A stretch of 64,000 bases of DNA from Echinarachnius parma (GCA_037951105.1 JBAMJV010009675.1:1-64000), one strand, 5' to 3'; shown: positions 1-21,138, counted from the first letter of the stretch. The notes: generated from the sequence alone by a model not told the origin. Made by a program: numbers and translations.

Positions 1-503
1 GTATCCCACTGAGCGGCGAACGTTTGCGAACGTTTGCAAATATAGCGAATTTGGGATTTCGCCAGGATTCGTTAAAGGTTCGTAAAAGGTTGCAAAAGGT
101 TGCAAGAAAATTCGCAAACGGTTTTAATTGTCGCAAACAGTTTTTCTTGTCGCAAATTTTGAACATGTTCAAAATTTCTTTGCGAATTAATTTTTTCGCA
201 AACAGTTGCAAACGTTCGCAAACGGTTGTAAGACGGTGTCGCTAACGTTCTTGTTGATTCGCCAATGCTAGCGATTACATGACCATATGGTTCCTAAATG
301 CAATCGACCCATTGCATGAGCGGCGAATGCTTACGAACGTTTGCGAATTTTGGATTCGCCAAATTTTCTGACAAATGTTGGCAAAAATCAGGGTGGCAGA
401 GGCAAACCCTGATTTTCGCTAACATTCGTCAGAAAAGTTGGCGAATCCCAAATTCGCTATATTCGTAAACGTTCGCAAACGTTCGCCGCTCAGTGGGATA
501 CCC
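1..503. mobile_element. Inverted-repeat MITE, about 0.5 kb, left edge at window start
   Basis: The first ~63 bases and the last ~63 bases (about 441-503) are near-perfect reverse complements, beginning GTATCCCACTGAGCGGCGAA and ending with its complement. The interior is built from variants of TTCGCAAACG and shows no gene. This is a non-autonomous DNA transposon of unassigned superfamily. A target-site duplication cannot be judged because the left flank lies outside the window. Confidence 0.8.
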
Positions 504-1093
504 CCTTTAGTGTTAAAGAGTACTGCCTCTTCAGCAACCGCTCAGTCATAAATAAAATTTGAGGCTTGCCTGACATTTGAAACAGTACCCATGACAATGA
601 ATAGCTGTGATTTCACACTTTGGTACTCTATTGTTCATTTCAAGAACAAAGCTCTCTGTAAATAATGTCTTCCTGCCCATAATTTATACATGTTTTGCTT
701 TTCTTTGCTAATATAAATGACTAAGTTGTACTGTATGTTCTGCTAGAATTGAAAGCTAGGCCTTTTTATACTGACTCTCATTAAATTGTTTGTTAACATC
801 CATCTTAGCACTATTTTTTTTCCAGGGAGGGGGGGGGGGGGGGGGGAGCATGCTTAGGAAGAACCCCTTACTACATTTTTATAAAGAAATATGGTGACAA
901 AGTGATGAGGGGAAAAGGATATGATTTGGCACAGGCTGTTTTGGCAATAGGGAGTGGTAGTGACTGTGCTAAATGTGCACTAGCTTATAATAAAATGATG
1001 CTTGGAAGTTGTAGTTCACAGAGTGCATCGGGGTAGTGGTGATAGTTACTTCACTGTCAACATAACAACCTTAAATGTAAAATTTTATTATAA
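504..1093. other. Non-coding stretch with an 18-base G run
   Basis: No open frame of note, no RNA gene and no clear repeat apart from a G homopolymer at about 829-846. It probably belongs to a spastin intron or 5' flank, because the next recognised exon downstream (5880) is an internal spastin exon on the + strand. Confidence 0.5.
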
Positions 1094-1685
1094 ACCGAAC
1101 ACAAAAAGTAACTTCACCCCTAAGTAATTACCCATAATTTCATAACCGATTATTGTTTCAAGATGTCATCTTACCACAATATTGGCACAGTTGTTATGTT
1201 CGATAGGTGCGAAAATCAGAGATATTCATTACTTTATGGCTGAATGAGCACAGATTAAAGACAAAATGGCCCAATTCAAAAGTCACAAGGTATTGCGCGT
1301 GCCTGTACATTGTTGTGAATCCGCACATGTGGCGGAATGCATTGATCATGGTTTATGAAACAATGCTGTTTGATATTCCATTCATTTTGATTTTTTGATG
1401 GCACATGTGGTAAAATGCATTAATTGCAATTGTAAAACAGTGCATTTTTTAATTTTCCAACTCTCAATAATTTGTACATGATAATACTTTTGCGAATTTT
1501 GAAATATGACTATTTTTTCTGTAATGTGTGCTCACTCAACCATGGAGTAATGGTTACCTCTTATTTTTACACATTGTTTTCCTAACTACCATATGGATAT
1601 ATTGGCAAGACGAAATCTTGAAACAATTCTTGGTTATGAAATTATGGGCAATTGCTTAGGGGTGAAGTTACTTTTTGTGTTCGGT
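1094..1685. mobile_element. TIR element (MITE), about 0.6 kb
   Basis: The two ends are inverted copies over roughly 75 bases: ACCGAACACAAAAAGTAACT at the left, its complement at the right (AGTTACTTTTTGTGTTCGGT), continuing through CACCCCTAAG and CATAATTTCATAACC. The interior has no coding potential. Superfamily not assigned; the flanks are AT-rich and the target duplication is ambiguous. Confidence 0.8.
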
Positions 1686-4019
1686 ATATAATAATAATGT
1701 CATTCTTGGCCTGTGAAAATCAAGTATTAGTAATTTTTCTAGTGAGACCCATGAATATTTCTTCTAATAAAATACCCAACTATACGACTTTGATATTAGA
1801 TCGCAACTGCTTCAAAATCCTGTTATTGAAGATTTTTGTTAAACCATACCTGTATCCTACAATTGAGAATTAAGACATATCCAAATTCTTGGAATAAAGG
1901 AAGTTGCATTATTAATTCTGCATTTTTCATTGCAATATTTGACAACTACATGTAGCTTGACCACTTTTTTTCACAAAAGAGGAATATCATGGCATATGTG
2001 TAATGAATCCAATACTTTGGCCAATGATAGTACTGAACATCTTTTGCCCAGTTTATTAATTGGAAACAAACATTGGTAAAACTAAAAAGGACAGGAGAAA
2101 AGGGGTTGTTGCACTAAAATCATAATTTTTCGATGCTCGCTAAAACAATTTTTACCCCACTTAACACATGTTCCATAGCCTACAGTCTGTGTATCCCTTG
2201 AACATGTAGCATCTTCAATAGGGTTAACCCATTGGAGACAATTTGATTTTTAGTATAACACACATCCTCCATAGACCGCAGTCAGAGTATTTTCCGGACT
2301 AGTCCTGAATGGGTTTAAAGGGATGATCTACAGACGACTCTCTAATCCGCAGGAGCCAGGAGCTATCTTCCAGTGCAACCAAACCCAATTATGCTCTCAA
2401 TTAAACTCTGTCACCCTGCCTGTTTAGTTTTCTTCCTTCATCCTCCTCCGAGTTCTTACTTCATCGGTTGAGAAAGAGAAGGGTGTTTATCACTTTTCGC
2501 ATTTCGAAGATGATTATACACTGTACATGAATTTAAAGTTGGGGAGCCTTGTATCATAGTCACCAAATTGAGGTATCATTTTTTAATTTTTGATAAGTAT
2601 TCCACAAATTATTTAAATATAATAATTATCAGAAATTGTTGCATTGCATAGAGAAGGCTCCAACATACCTACAAGATAAGATATCTATTTTAAACTTTTG
2701 ATCACAATACAAATATTTACCTCCAAGATGTTATGCAGAATGCAAATAAAGGTAGTTCAGATTTGTAAATCAGATGCGCTGTACCATCTTGCAAACAACT
2801 TGTGCACGGTGCGAAATGCATGGTGGCACAGTGTATAAATGCACTGCTCACAAACTAGCTCGGTTCAAAATCGCGAAAACTGCGGGGTATCTTTTCCACC
2901 CATGATGATTTTTAAACCACTAATAGACTTGTGCCCTTCTCACCGTCACCCAACCACTTTCAGTTGTGAGTTTTCTAGTTCATGAAGATCTTTAAAGGAC
3001 CTAAAGAATACAACGTACTTTGACACTTATTCCATAGTTGATGACTTGAAACATAGGTCTGCCGAAAAAAAATCCATGAAAATAAACACAGTAGTGATTT
3101 AAGACTAGTTTTCTGATGCCAAATCTCACTTAGCAGCCAGTTTACGCCCCACCAACATTTAGGGTCCGGAATCGGCAGCGTGATTGACATGTGATTGACA
3201 ATTCATTGGCTTACGTCATGACGCGTCATCTACAGAATTTAGTTCATTAGTCCGTTCTTTAGATGACGTCACATTTTGGCGATTTAAAAGGGGCGTTCCC
3301 AGGACAATTAGATATTTACTAATTACCCCAAAATTGATTGATTTCATGAGAAATGACTGCCAAACTCTTTTTCTTCAGGAAAAATTACATATAGAGAGCC
3401 GAATTGTGAAAATTAGGCCATCTAGACGCTGTAGTTCCTTTAAGACCCAAAAAGACTTACGGCCTTCTGACTCTCACCCTACGACTTTCAGTTGTGAGTT
3501 TTCTAGTCCATGAAGCTCACAGGACGAAGAGCCTTGGGCAGTGTCTTGACTGTATAAATATTGAGAACGAAGAGGGGATATACTGTAGATGTGTTGGTAT
3601 GAAAATTGAAAATCTAATTGTTGTCTCGCTCTAATCTCAACTCTTGCTTATTTTTTCCCCGACCCCTGCTTGTCCAAGTTTCATTTATCGGATTAGCCCG
3701 TGCTTGATGAATGACTAACGTCCTGCGCACCCTGAGGGGGTATTTTACTCACCCCCCCCCCCCCCCCCCGTGCATGTGCACTCCTAGGGATACAGATCTA
3801 CTCACCCCAATGCACTCCTTAATAGCTTTGATGAGTGTTGAGTTGTTTAATATCTTATTCTCGCTCTCTTAATTTTGTTTGAGGGTGTAAATTAGCCTTT
3901 TGTGTCAGTATGGTTGCTAGTGGCAATTATACTCCTGTGGGAGTTGAGAAGGTGCACAAGATGTTTTGTGTGGGCACTTGTGCCACGATTGTCTTCTAAA
4001 ATGATAAGTGTCCTTTATA
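1686..4019. other. Non-coding intron or flank with short diverged repeats
   Basis: No exon recognised. About 2221-2318 belongs to a dispersed short repeat also present, in the other orientation, at 23758-23845. A ~50-base block containing CTTTCAGTTGTGAGTTTTCT occurs at about 2936-2987 and again at 3464-3515. Between the two copies lies a segment with loosely inverted ends (AAAGGACCTAAAG / GTAGTTCCTTT), so the block may have been duplicated around an insertion. A C homopolymer lies at about 3752-3769. I looked for the spastin Walker A exon here and did not find it. Confidence 0.5.
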
Positions 4020-4029
4020 GAACTGTATT

Positions 4030-4258
4030 TTCATAATCATCATCACCATCATCATCATCACCACTGCCATAGTCCTCGTCATTGTCATCATCATCATCAT
4101 CATCATCACCACCATTGCCATCGTCATTGTCATCATCATCATCATCATCATCATCGTCATTGTCATTGTCATCGTCATCATCATCAGCATCAGCATCATC
4201 GTCATTGTCATCATCATCATCATCAGCATCATCATCTTCATCATCGTCGTTGTCGCCC
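4030..4258. repeat. (ATC)n trinucleotide microsatellite
   Basis: About 230 bases of imperfect CAT/ATC repeats with interspersed GTCATT and CAC variants. Long apparent His-, Ser- or Met-rich reading frames here are by-products of the repeat. Two much longer arrays of the complementary GAT unit lie at 13.3-14.2 kb in the same gene. Confidence 0.95.
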
Positions 4259-4329
4259 TTAATCGTCCATTTTGTTTAGTTTTTATGTTAAGGGTTAGAC
4301 TTCTTTTAGGGTGATGCTCAAGCATAATA

Positions 4330-5570
4330 ATGTCAGGCTGCTATGAAAATGGAGAATGTTCAATATACTACAAATCAGTTTGGGTTCTATTGGGTTACTT
4401 GCAGGGCGTTTTCTTGATTTCTCCCATTCATATGTTACTCTCTCTTCCCTCCGCAAAACATGCATGTATCTGCGAGTGTTCCCCCTTTCTTTCCCAGTTT
4501 GTCATACTAACCGGGCATCCAAAGTCATATGCTTAGATTTGAGCTTCCTTCCTTGAATGCTAGCTACAGTCTGTGAGTTCTCTTGTAAATAATAATGGGG
4601 GAAATCCTTTCCAAGTCGCGTCTGTAATCATCCATATTTTAGTTTTTTAAATCATTTTGTTCATGTTTAGGTTTGGACTTGTTGTAAGCTAGGACAGTCT
4701 CTATTAAACATAATTATGCCAGGCTGTTGTTTGTTATGGAGAATGAACATTATACCAAAAGCAGCTTGCAATGGGTTTCAACGGGTTAAAAGTAGGGTGT
4801 TTTCTTAATTTCTCTTATTCATACTTCACTCTCTCTTCCCTCCGCAATACATGTTGCTCAGTGTTTTTCTCTTTTCTTCCCCCGTTCGATACCTCTTACG
4901 GACCAGGGCATCCAAAGTCAACTGCTTAGAATTGAGCTTCCTTCATCGAATGCCTCCCAGCTAAATAGCGTTCGAGAATTCTCATGTAAATCATGATGGG
5001 GAAGATCCTTTCCAATAGGCTTGTTGTGTCGGTAATCATCCATATTTTCTAAAAAAGTTATTTTTCATGTTTTGTGTTTGTTTCTGTTTAGGATCATAGG
5101 ATGGTGACAAATATTGCTTTGGGTGGGGTCTACAGAGATTGTTTGTTATGACAAAACAACTTTTTTTTCTTCCCAGTGCTGGTTAAATGATAAACTTACA
5201 TGTATGTTTTTCTTTATTCATCCAAACGTTCCCATTTTTTGCCGACCTTGACATCTAAAGTCAATATGTTCGGAATCAAGCTTCTTCAAATGCCTTCTAG
5301 TCATCACTGAGAGTGTTCTATCAGTCATAACCTTTAGGGAAAATGTTCCCAATTCTTGGTTCTTAGTCATTCATATTTTTCTAGTAACTGATGTTTTTCT
5401 TTTTCCATCCAAACTTTCCCATTCTCCCCGACCTTGACATCCAAAGTCAAAATGCTCAATGTTCAGGATCAAGCTTCCTTGAATGCCTTCCAGTCATGAC
5501 TGAGAATAACCATTGTGAACATTTTTACCAAGTCCTGTTCTTAGTCATTCATATTTTAAAGTTATGTTTT
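4330..5570. repeat. Four diverged tandem units upstream of a spastin exon
   Basis: Four units at about 4330-4650, 4700-5080, 5190-5375 and 5390-5570 share blocks in the same order: (CTCTCTTCCCTCCGCAA), a GGCATCCAAAGTCA or GACATCCAAAGTCA block, GAGCTTCCTTC or AAGCTTCCTTGAATGCC, and TAATCATCCATATTTT or TAGTCATTCATATTTT. The first two units are about 370 bases apart; the last two are shortened. No reading frame is conserved. It is a local duplication in the intron just before the first spastin exon here, in line with the exon-copy arrays elsewhere in this window. Confidence 0.75.
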
Positions 5571-14507
<8,937 letters not shown>

Positions 14508-14591
14508 TGATGCTTTCCTTTAATATCTAGGACTAGAGAAAAATTAGAGAAATATTTAAAAAGGTAGATTTTAGAAAGAAAAAAATTATTA

Positions 14592-14968
14592 CAGTGGAAC
14601 CTCGTTATAATGAGGACCTGGGAACCCTGAACGTTACCTTGTTATATCAGGGCCCCATTGCATCATAAAGAGATGCAATCGATTGCAAGTTACAATTAAA
14701 AGTCAGAAAATGTGTGCATTTCAACCCATCAGATTTGCATATTTAGAACACATGATCTGACTTACAATTAATTGCAACTTTACATGTCAATCAATTGCAT
14801 TTCTTTCTGCAACGGAGCCAAGGTATCTGGTAGTGGAATTTCAAAATATTTGTTGTTATAAAAAAGGTGATTTTTAAAAAGTTGAATAAGATACGATGGA
14901 GAAAATGGCATGATTCTGTTTATAGCTACCACGAGGGCTACCAGAAATATTGGGACATCTCTACATGT
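14592..14968 (+). repeat. pogo-like end, inserted MITE, and copy of last spastin exon
   Basis: Three things are stacked in the 3' flank of spastin. TA followed by CAGTGGAACCTCGTTATAAT at 14592 is a pogo/Tigger-type terminus; its other end is not seen. About 14641-14822 is an AT-rich MITE (GGCCCCATTGCATCATAAAG ... GCAACGGAGCC) related to 27115-27262 and 36018-36125. Then 14884-14968 is a decayed copy of the spastin last exon: AAGTTGAATAAGATACGATG parallels TCGTTGAAGAAAATACGGCG, and TACCAGAAATATTGGGACAT parallels AACCAGAAATACGGAGATAT, ending in a similar TGA. Confidence 0.7.
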
Positions 14969-15216
14969 TGACCCTTATTTAAATAATAAGGTACACAACT
15001 TTTTATAAATTAGAAAAAAAAGGAGCTTTGACTTAAGCAGCTTTGATGTGGTCCCTGATGTGGCATTACATGTCTGTTAACAGCCATCAAGCATGGATCT
15101 AAAAATATTCGGGAATGTTTGATTTGCATGTTTATTGGTGTACTTGTGCGTGATAATGCCACAATTACGCCCCACCCCCATTTACCTTGTTTACTCCCTC
15201 CCATTGTAGTTGAGAA

Positions 15217-15848
15217 CCCGGGGGGGGGGGGGGGGGTCTGTCCTCATTGAAAGGGGGGTATCATGCGTGACCAAGAAAACAAGTAATTAGGGTGGTTTTT
15301 CATGATCAGGTGAGATACTCGAGTATCTCGTTTAGGGTCTCAAAATCACCCAAAATCAGGAAATAGGGTATCTATTTTAGGCTGATGAATTACTCGTTTA
15401 GGGTATCAAAAAGATGAATTACTCGTTTAGGGTCTCAAAAACTCAGCTTACTTGCTTAGGGTATCAAAAATAGTTATAACTTGCTTTTAATAGGGGTTTA
15501 CAAAGTAAAAAAATTACTTGCTTAGGGTATCAAATATAGTTATGACTTGCTTAGGGGTTTACACAAAATTGATTACTTGCTTAGGGTATCAAAAATAGTT
15601 ATAACTTGCTTAGGGGTTTACAAAAAATTGATTACTTGCTTAGGGTATCAAAAATACTTGCTTAGGGGTTTACACAAAATTGATTACTTGCTTAGGGTAT
15701 CAAATTACTGATAATCATACTTGCTTAGGGTGTACTTTTTGCACCACGCAAATACTCGTTTAGGGTGCTTTTGGCAAGTCCTTGGTCATGCATGATACCC
15801 CCCTTTCTATGAGGGACAGACCACCCCCCCCCCCCCCCCCCCCGGGTT
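15217..15848. mobile_element. TIR element with G/C-tract ends and internal tandem repeats
   Basis: The left end runs from AACCC through a ~20-base G tract to GTCTGTCCTCATTGAAAGGG and GGTATCATGCGTGACCAAG; the right end is its inverted copy (CTTGGTCATGCATGATACCC ... GAGGGACAGACC, C tract, GGGTT). Between them are many variants of TACTTGCTTAGGGTATCAAA / AACTTGCTTAGGGGTTTAC, forming a ~45-50-base minisatellite. No coding capacity; superfamily unknown. Confidence 0.8.
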
Positions 15849-15944
15849 AAGAATGACATGGATTTGACTCATTTTGGTGTCATACTCAGCTGAAGCATGA
15901 ACGTGGACTTGTGACGTTATCACATACCAGTCCGTTAGTACTTG

Positions 15945-16250
15945 TGGAAGTGTTGTGGTATATTGGTTCGAGCCTTCGTCTTTCAATACGAGGGTCGTGG
16001 GTTCGATTCCTAACCGCGCACGTTTGTCCTTCAGCAAGACACTTTATCCATACTTGCTGCTCTCAACCCAGGGGGAGTAAATGGGTACCTGGCAGGAATG
16101 AATTCCTTGAAATGCTTGATGCACCTGCAAGGCAGCTCAGCTACAGCCAGGGTAACAATATGATGTACAAGATAATGCGCCTCGGAATTGAATTTTTAGA
16201 TTGATGGCGCTATATAAATGCTGGTCTATGTTATTTTTATTATTACACAT
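15945..16250 (+). mobile_element. tRNA-derived SINE
   Basis: The head carries a Pol III A-box-like stretch (TGTGGTATATTGGTTCGAGC) and a clear B box (GTGGGTTCGATTCCTAAC). It is followed by the common invertebrate SINE body (TCAGCAAGACACTTTATCCA, then AGTAAATGGGTACCTGGCAG) and a tail with GGCGCTATATAAATGCTGG and (TTAT)n. It is too diverged and too long for a functional tRNA gene. Confidence 0.85.
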
Positions 16251-16938
16251 GCAAGTTAAGAAGTCTCTATTGAGAAATCTTTACACGGTTACTTAGCGTA
16301 ACCCAATCAGTAACTCATTTCAATTGACAAGTAATGGGGTATACATCTTTTGCGTAGATTGTAAACTTATGTATTTTTTAATACAGCATTGCAATTATAG
16401 ATATTTGTAGAGAAATATACTGTACATTATGTTTTAATAGCTTGTGCAGTAGGCCTGAGACTGTGTATATATTTATTTTATAGTTGCTTATTAAACCATG
16501 CCTGGACGAAGCAAAGATTTAGCTTGCTACGTAACTTGCTCAGATGACATTTCATGTGGTACCTTTAGAAAGCATGGCAGCCTCCAGTGGTCAGTCAAAA
16601 CAGATGAAAGTGGTCTTAAAAACATTGATAATTTCCATTAAGAGGCAAATTTATGACTAGAAGTGAATTATGGACGTACGAGACAGTAAGCAAAAATGCG
16701 AGTGGTTGGCTTCCTTTTGATTTAGATTTATCACAGTTTTTAATAATTTTGTTAAGATCACACATTATAACTCCCTATTCTGATTTGTACTGAATATTAC
16801 ATTTATTATTAATCTATTAATCTAGTTACATGTACATGTACATGTACTTTGGTGTATTATAATTGTTTAATACTAAGTAACCCATTGAATACATGAATCT
16901 AGTGGGTCACTGGAATTTGGAAAGGAATTATCTATTAA
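16251..16938. other. Non-coding spacer downstream of spastin
   Basis: AT-rich sequence with an ACATGTACATGTACATGTAC palindromic stretch near 16828-16848. No gene, and no splice-bounded frame noticed. Confidence 0.6.
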
Positions 16939-17570
16939 AGGGACAGGTCCACTTTTACAAAACGTCTGAACAGCTTTGAGTTGACGGATGGGGATCAATG
17001 TAACACGCACAAAAAAAATCAGAGCGAACAGCCCTCTAATTTGGATTCTACGACTGAAAAACGAATGCGTCCCTCCATTTAAACTATATATCGGTCAATA
17101 AAGGAGTTCAACTGATTTAGCATAACATTACAACAATATAGTACTAATTCTCGTAAAGGTATTGTGAAGCCGACATTTGTTAACGTATGTCACGGAAAAA
17201 AATCTCAAAAAGAAAGAATATATAATTACATGTAGTCAGTTTAAGCGATGTTTGGGTATTTTGCTTGGTAAACACTCACACACTAGTACTTATGCGCGGG
17301 CCACGTAGCTAGCGTGGGTCACGTAGGGGTCATGCATACCGATCTGGCACTCCGTGAAATCTATGTACGAACTTACTCACCGGCCGAAAATACGTATGTA
17401 CCTAATTAACCGACATCCCTCAGTTTATTCAGTTTTAGGTCTATAACTCCACGAAAAAGAGATTTCAAGCCCTTATTTTTTCAGGCATGCTATTAAATGA
17501 CATTTCCTTTCATATAAGACAATAACCTCGCAACTTTTGAATTTTAGCTTGCAAAAGTGGATCTCTCCCT
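16939..17570. mobile_element. TTAA-flanked MITE, 0.63 kb
   Basis: Termini AGGGACAGGTCCACTTTTAC and, inverted at the right, AGGGAGAGATCCACTTTTGC, flanked by TTAA at 16935-16938 and 17571-17574. The interior has no gene. It shares terminal AGGG and TTAA flanks with several other families in this window. Confidence 0.75.
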
Positions 17571-18875
17571 TTAAGGGGTTAAGAGATTATATTCTGAATA
17601 TTGTTTCTTTCACATTTTTTTTAAAGGTCAATTCTCATAATAACAAGTGACTGTGGTGCAAAGAAAGTACTTTCTTAGACCAACATATTGTTGATGTAAC
17701 ATGTATATCACGGTTGTAAAAACAGTAAAATACAAAAGAAATGTTAACTTTTGGATCAGGATATTCATTTTGTTGCAATACAATTTGTAAAATATCAGTA
17801 CATTTATTTATAACTGAATTGTTTTGATCTGTTACCATCATATTATGCGCTACCCAAACTTGGAGCATTAATAACTGTTTTCCTTTCCTAGAAATACTAA
17901 ACACTGTGAGGGTGGGGGGGGGGGGGGGGGTGGGGGGATTTAAAGTTGTGTATATTTTATGCTAATTCGCGCCAATGAAGTTGCAAGAGTTATTTTTCAT
18001 TCAACAAAAAATCCATGGTAATTTTGTGTATAACTGCTAAATTAGCAGCCTGTCCTATTCCTTTTACTTGAATGAATAGAATAATGTTGTATGATATACC
18101 TCAATTTTGATAGATGACCTACATACATGTATTTATACTAATGCCCGCCAATTTATCCCAATATTGGGACGTTTCATAATGAAATCAGAAAAGAATTAAA
18201 ACCGATGCCACAGAAAGTTGCAGCACTTGGTAAATGTTTTAAAAAGCTGTGTATTGCCAATAATCAATATCAAAGTCTAAATCTGTGCCTTGTTACGCTC
18301 AGAAAATATTTTGTATATAATTATGTAACTTGAGAAGAAAAAAAATGTGTGGTAAATTATTACAAAGGGTGATAGACATATAGAATTAGCTATATTTGTA
18401 TAATTATGGACATGTAAATTACGCACTTGTCACCAAAAAACAACAATGTATTATAATCAAAGTAAGCATTAATTGTATGTCATATATTTCGGAGGTTTTT
18501 TTTGTTGTATGTCAACCATTTGGGATACATTATTCTTTGAAACAAAGGCCCAAATTCACCAGTTCTAGTCGTGGCACAAACTACTATTGACTATATGACT
18601 ATGACATTTGATTATGATCTATGAACTAAGTCAATCGATGAACCAATTTTAGTTCATGAAAAGTACGTACATTAACGTTTCCATTATTTATGTTTCCTGC
18701 TATGCTATGGACATTATGGACATTATCCACCAAATTTTCAGCAATGTGTCATTCTAATCCTTCAACTGCAGTTATATGACTGTTGATAATTTGGGCCAGT
18801 GTGTATAGGTCTCCCAGTGGATTTTACATAAATGGGGTCTTGTTTACTTTGAACATGTGTGATTGCAACATCAAT
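17571..18875. other. Non-coding, with G tract
   Basis: AT-rich intergenic DNA with a ~25-base G-rich tract near 17912-17936. No recognisable exon, RNA gene or TIR pair. Confidence 0.5.
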
Positions 18876-19219
18876 GACCCCGTTTACAGTGAAAAAAAGG
18901 CCAAATGCGGGGCCAAAAGTGGCCGCGCATTTGGCCCCGCTCTGGAGGTAGTCTCGGCCCCGCTTTTTCTCACTGTAAACGCACGCAGGGCCAAATGCGG
19001 TACCAAATTGGGAAAACAATTCATTGCAAATAACGCGCCTTTGTTCTGTGACCCCGGCGTGCCTCCAAAATAATGGTTTGTTTACATGCAGAGGGCCACT
19101 ACGACAAGATATTGAAAGGGCGGCCGGGCCGCGAAGGCCGAGACCACCACTGTAAACGCACCAAAATTGGGGGGCCGAGTACCGCAATTTAAGCAGTGCC
19201 CTGCACTGTAAACGGGGTC
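18876..19219. mobile_element. GC-rich MITE with GACCCCGTTTACAGTG ends
   Basis: Ends GACCCCGTTTACAGTG and CACTGTAAACGGGGTC are perfect inverted repeats of 16 bases. Internal pieces repeat TTTGGCCCCGC-type blocks in both orientations (AAATGCGGGGCCAAAAGTGG; GCATTTGGCCCCGCTC), so the element can fold heavily. A reading frame across it on either strand has no resemblance to a known protein. Confidence 0.8.
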
Positions 19220-19549
19220 TTAGTTTGTCTTTTTTGGTTTAGAATACAATGTAGTCGTCTTTTCTTGTCATCAGTATGGTTTCTTGTAAATTGAATTATT
19301 GTATGTACATGTAAATATCCATGTATTTTGTATGAGGCTTGAAAACAAACATTAAAATGGACAAAGGTTTCATACTAAAAAATTGTGTTCATGTTATTTC
19401 TTGCATTGGTATCAATATGGTAAATACCTACTGTTAGTTCTACACACAAACACACACTCATACAGCACATATAAATACTACAAACTTGTGTGCACACGCA
19501 CCCTAACACCGTTCCCAAGAAACCAGGAAATAGTATAGAGTACAGAAGC

Positions 19550-19915
19550 CATGACGTCATAAAGATCTGTTTTTAGAATTTTCCAATTTGAACTTCATTT
19601 TCATAAAGAGCATGAAAAATACTGTCTAAATACTGAAAATCAATTGAATATGTTAAGTATTGGCTGAAATATGCCCATCCAAATTAATTTTACTTCAATG
19701 GGCAATCAGTGTTATAGTGCACTGGTTCATAAACTTATGAACCAGTGCACTATAACACTGATTGCCTATTGGAACAAAAAATCATTCGGATGGGCATATC
19801 TCAGCCAATACTTAAAATATTCAATTGATTTTCAGTATTTAGACATTATTTTTTATGCTCTTTCTGAAAATGAAGTTCAAATTTCAAAATTCTAAAAATA
19901 GGTGTTTATGACATC
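19550..19915. repeat. Long foldback (hairpin) element, ~365 bases
   Basis: The two halves are reverse complements around GGTTCATAA-AC-TTATGAACC near 19733. Arms include CAGTGTTATAGTGCACTGGT, GCCAATACTT, AATTGATTTTCAGTATTTAG and TGAACTTCATTTTC, reaching to TGACGTCAT on the left and TGACATCA on the right. It is non-coding, and the RNA or DNA would form a ~170-bp stem. Confidence 0.88.
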
Positions 19916-20196
19916 ATAGGTGACATCACACTTCACCACTCTATGAAGTCATGGTAAAAATTTATCAACCCTCTAAAGATATTTTTCTTTGTATCTGTCC
20001 TCTGTTGTAAGGCTTAGGTCCACACTCACACATCCACTCATCATTCCATGGCATAACTCCAGAGGACAATTATTGAAGCATTGTTGTTCCTCATTCCTAG
20101 ACCCCACCCCCTCTCCAAAAACACACACACACACACACACACATGATACATAGAGTAGGGAAGAGGCTATGTCACAATCTTTTGTTACAACATATA

Positions 20197-20395
20197 GCCC
20201 GGTCACATATCAACGGATTGCGCAAACGGATGTCAAACGGAGAGCTAAATTTTCCATCAGTTCTATACGTTTATTGTCCATTCCTTGTCTGAAGCAATGG
20301 AGACGACTTTCATCACCGGATAATTTAATTTCGCAAATTGTCTATTCGTTGGGCATACGTTTCCGATATCCGTTGATATCTGACCGGGCCATAAG
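20197..20395. mobile_element. Small Harbinger-like MITE (~200 bases)
   Basis: TAGCCCGGTCACATATCAAC at the left, ATCCGTTGATATCTGACCGG then GCCATA at the right, inverted relative to each other. The CCCGGTCAC core resembles the terminus of the 4.0-kb element at 6362-10373. A (CA)n run lies just upstream at about 20118-20142. Confidence 0.7.
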
Positions 20396-20654
20396 TAGTG
20401 GTTCTAAACAGCTTTTCCTATTACATATATTCTGGCTTTGGTAGTAGGTTGGAGATGAACAACTGCTGTCTTAGTAACACCTAGGTTACAAATCTGTTGC
20501 TTGCCTGACATAAAAACACTACCAGCGGCATAGCGTGACCCAAATTTATTTGGGGGCACTTTCCCCCCCCCCCCCCCGATAACCCACCGACCACTACCCA
20601 TAGACACATGAATAGATGTGATGCCACACCTCGGTACCCTACACTCATTGGCCC

Positions 20655-21115
20655 GAATTCTCATCAGTGGCTCAACTTGAGCTGGGCCTAAAAAGACAAA
20701 GACTACCGGTAACACATTGCACACGCAGACCTATTGTCTCTTTACACTGGTCCCCGGAGATTTTTGGATGGTTTTCTTTCATTATCCAGTCAATCCCTTG
20801 AGTTCTGATTATAGGAATCACGACAATGGGCCCTTTGAAATTCAATCATAGTATAGTCTGTCGGCCAAATTGCGCCCTGGATCATCCTGGACATTGTATT
20901 GCTGGTGACCTGTTATACTATGACTAAATTTCAAATTTCATTGTCCTGATGTCTATAATCAGAACTCAAGGGATTGACTGGATAATGAAAGGAAACCATT
21001 AGAATATCTCCGGGGACCATAGCAACGAGACAATAAGTCTGCTGGTGCAAAGTGTTACCGGTAGTCTTTGTCTTTTTAGGCCAGGCTCGAGTTGAGCCTA
21101 GCAAACCAGACTCCA
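20655..21115. repeat. Foldback element, ~460 bases
   Basis: Left arm (about 20655-20860) and right arm (20905-21115) are inverted copies: GACAAAGACTACCGGTAACA pairs with TGTTACCGGTAGTCTTTGTC, and ATCCAGTCAATCCCTTGAGT with ACTCAAGGGATTGACTGGAT. The loop is about 45 bases around 20882. No gene. Confidence 0.85.
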
Positions 21116-21138
21116 TATCCAATCACCAACTTTGATTT

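Noticed and set aside
4008-4325. Long His-, Ser- and Met-rich open frames on both strands
   Set aside because: They are translations of the (ATC)n microsatellite and have no non-repeat domain.
15950-16025. Possible tRNA gene
   Set aside because: A B box is present but no cloverleaf or acceptor stem closes, and the sequence runs into a SINE body and tail.
18762-19187. 141-codon minus-strand frame
   Set aside because: Lies almost entirely in the GC-rich MITE at 18876-19219 and reads through its inverted repeats.
20404-20724. 106-codon minus-strand frame
   Set aside because: Spans a poly-C tract and the start of a foldback element; composition not protein-like.
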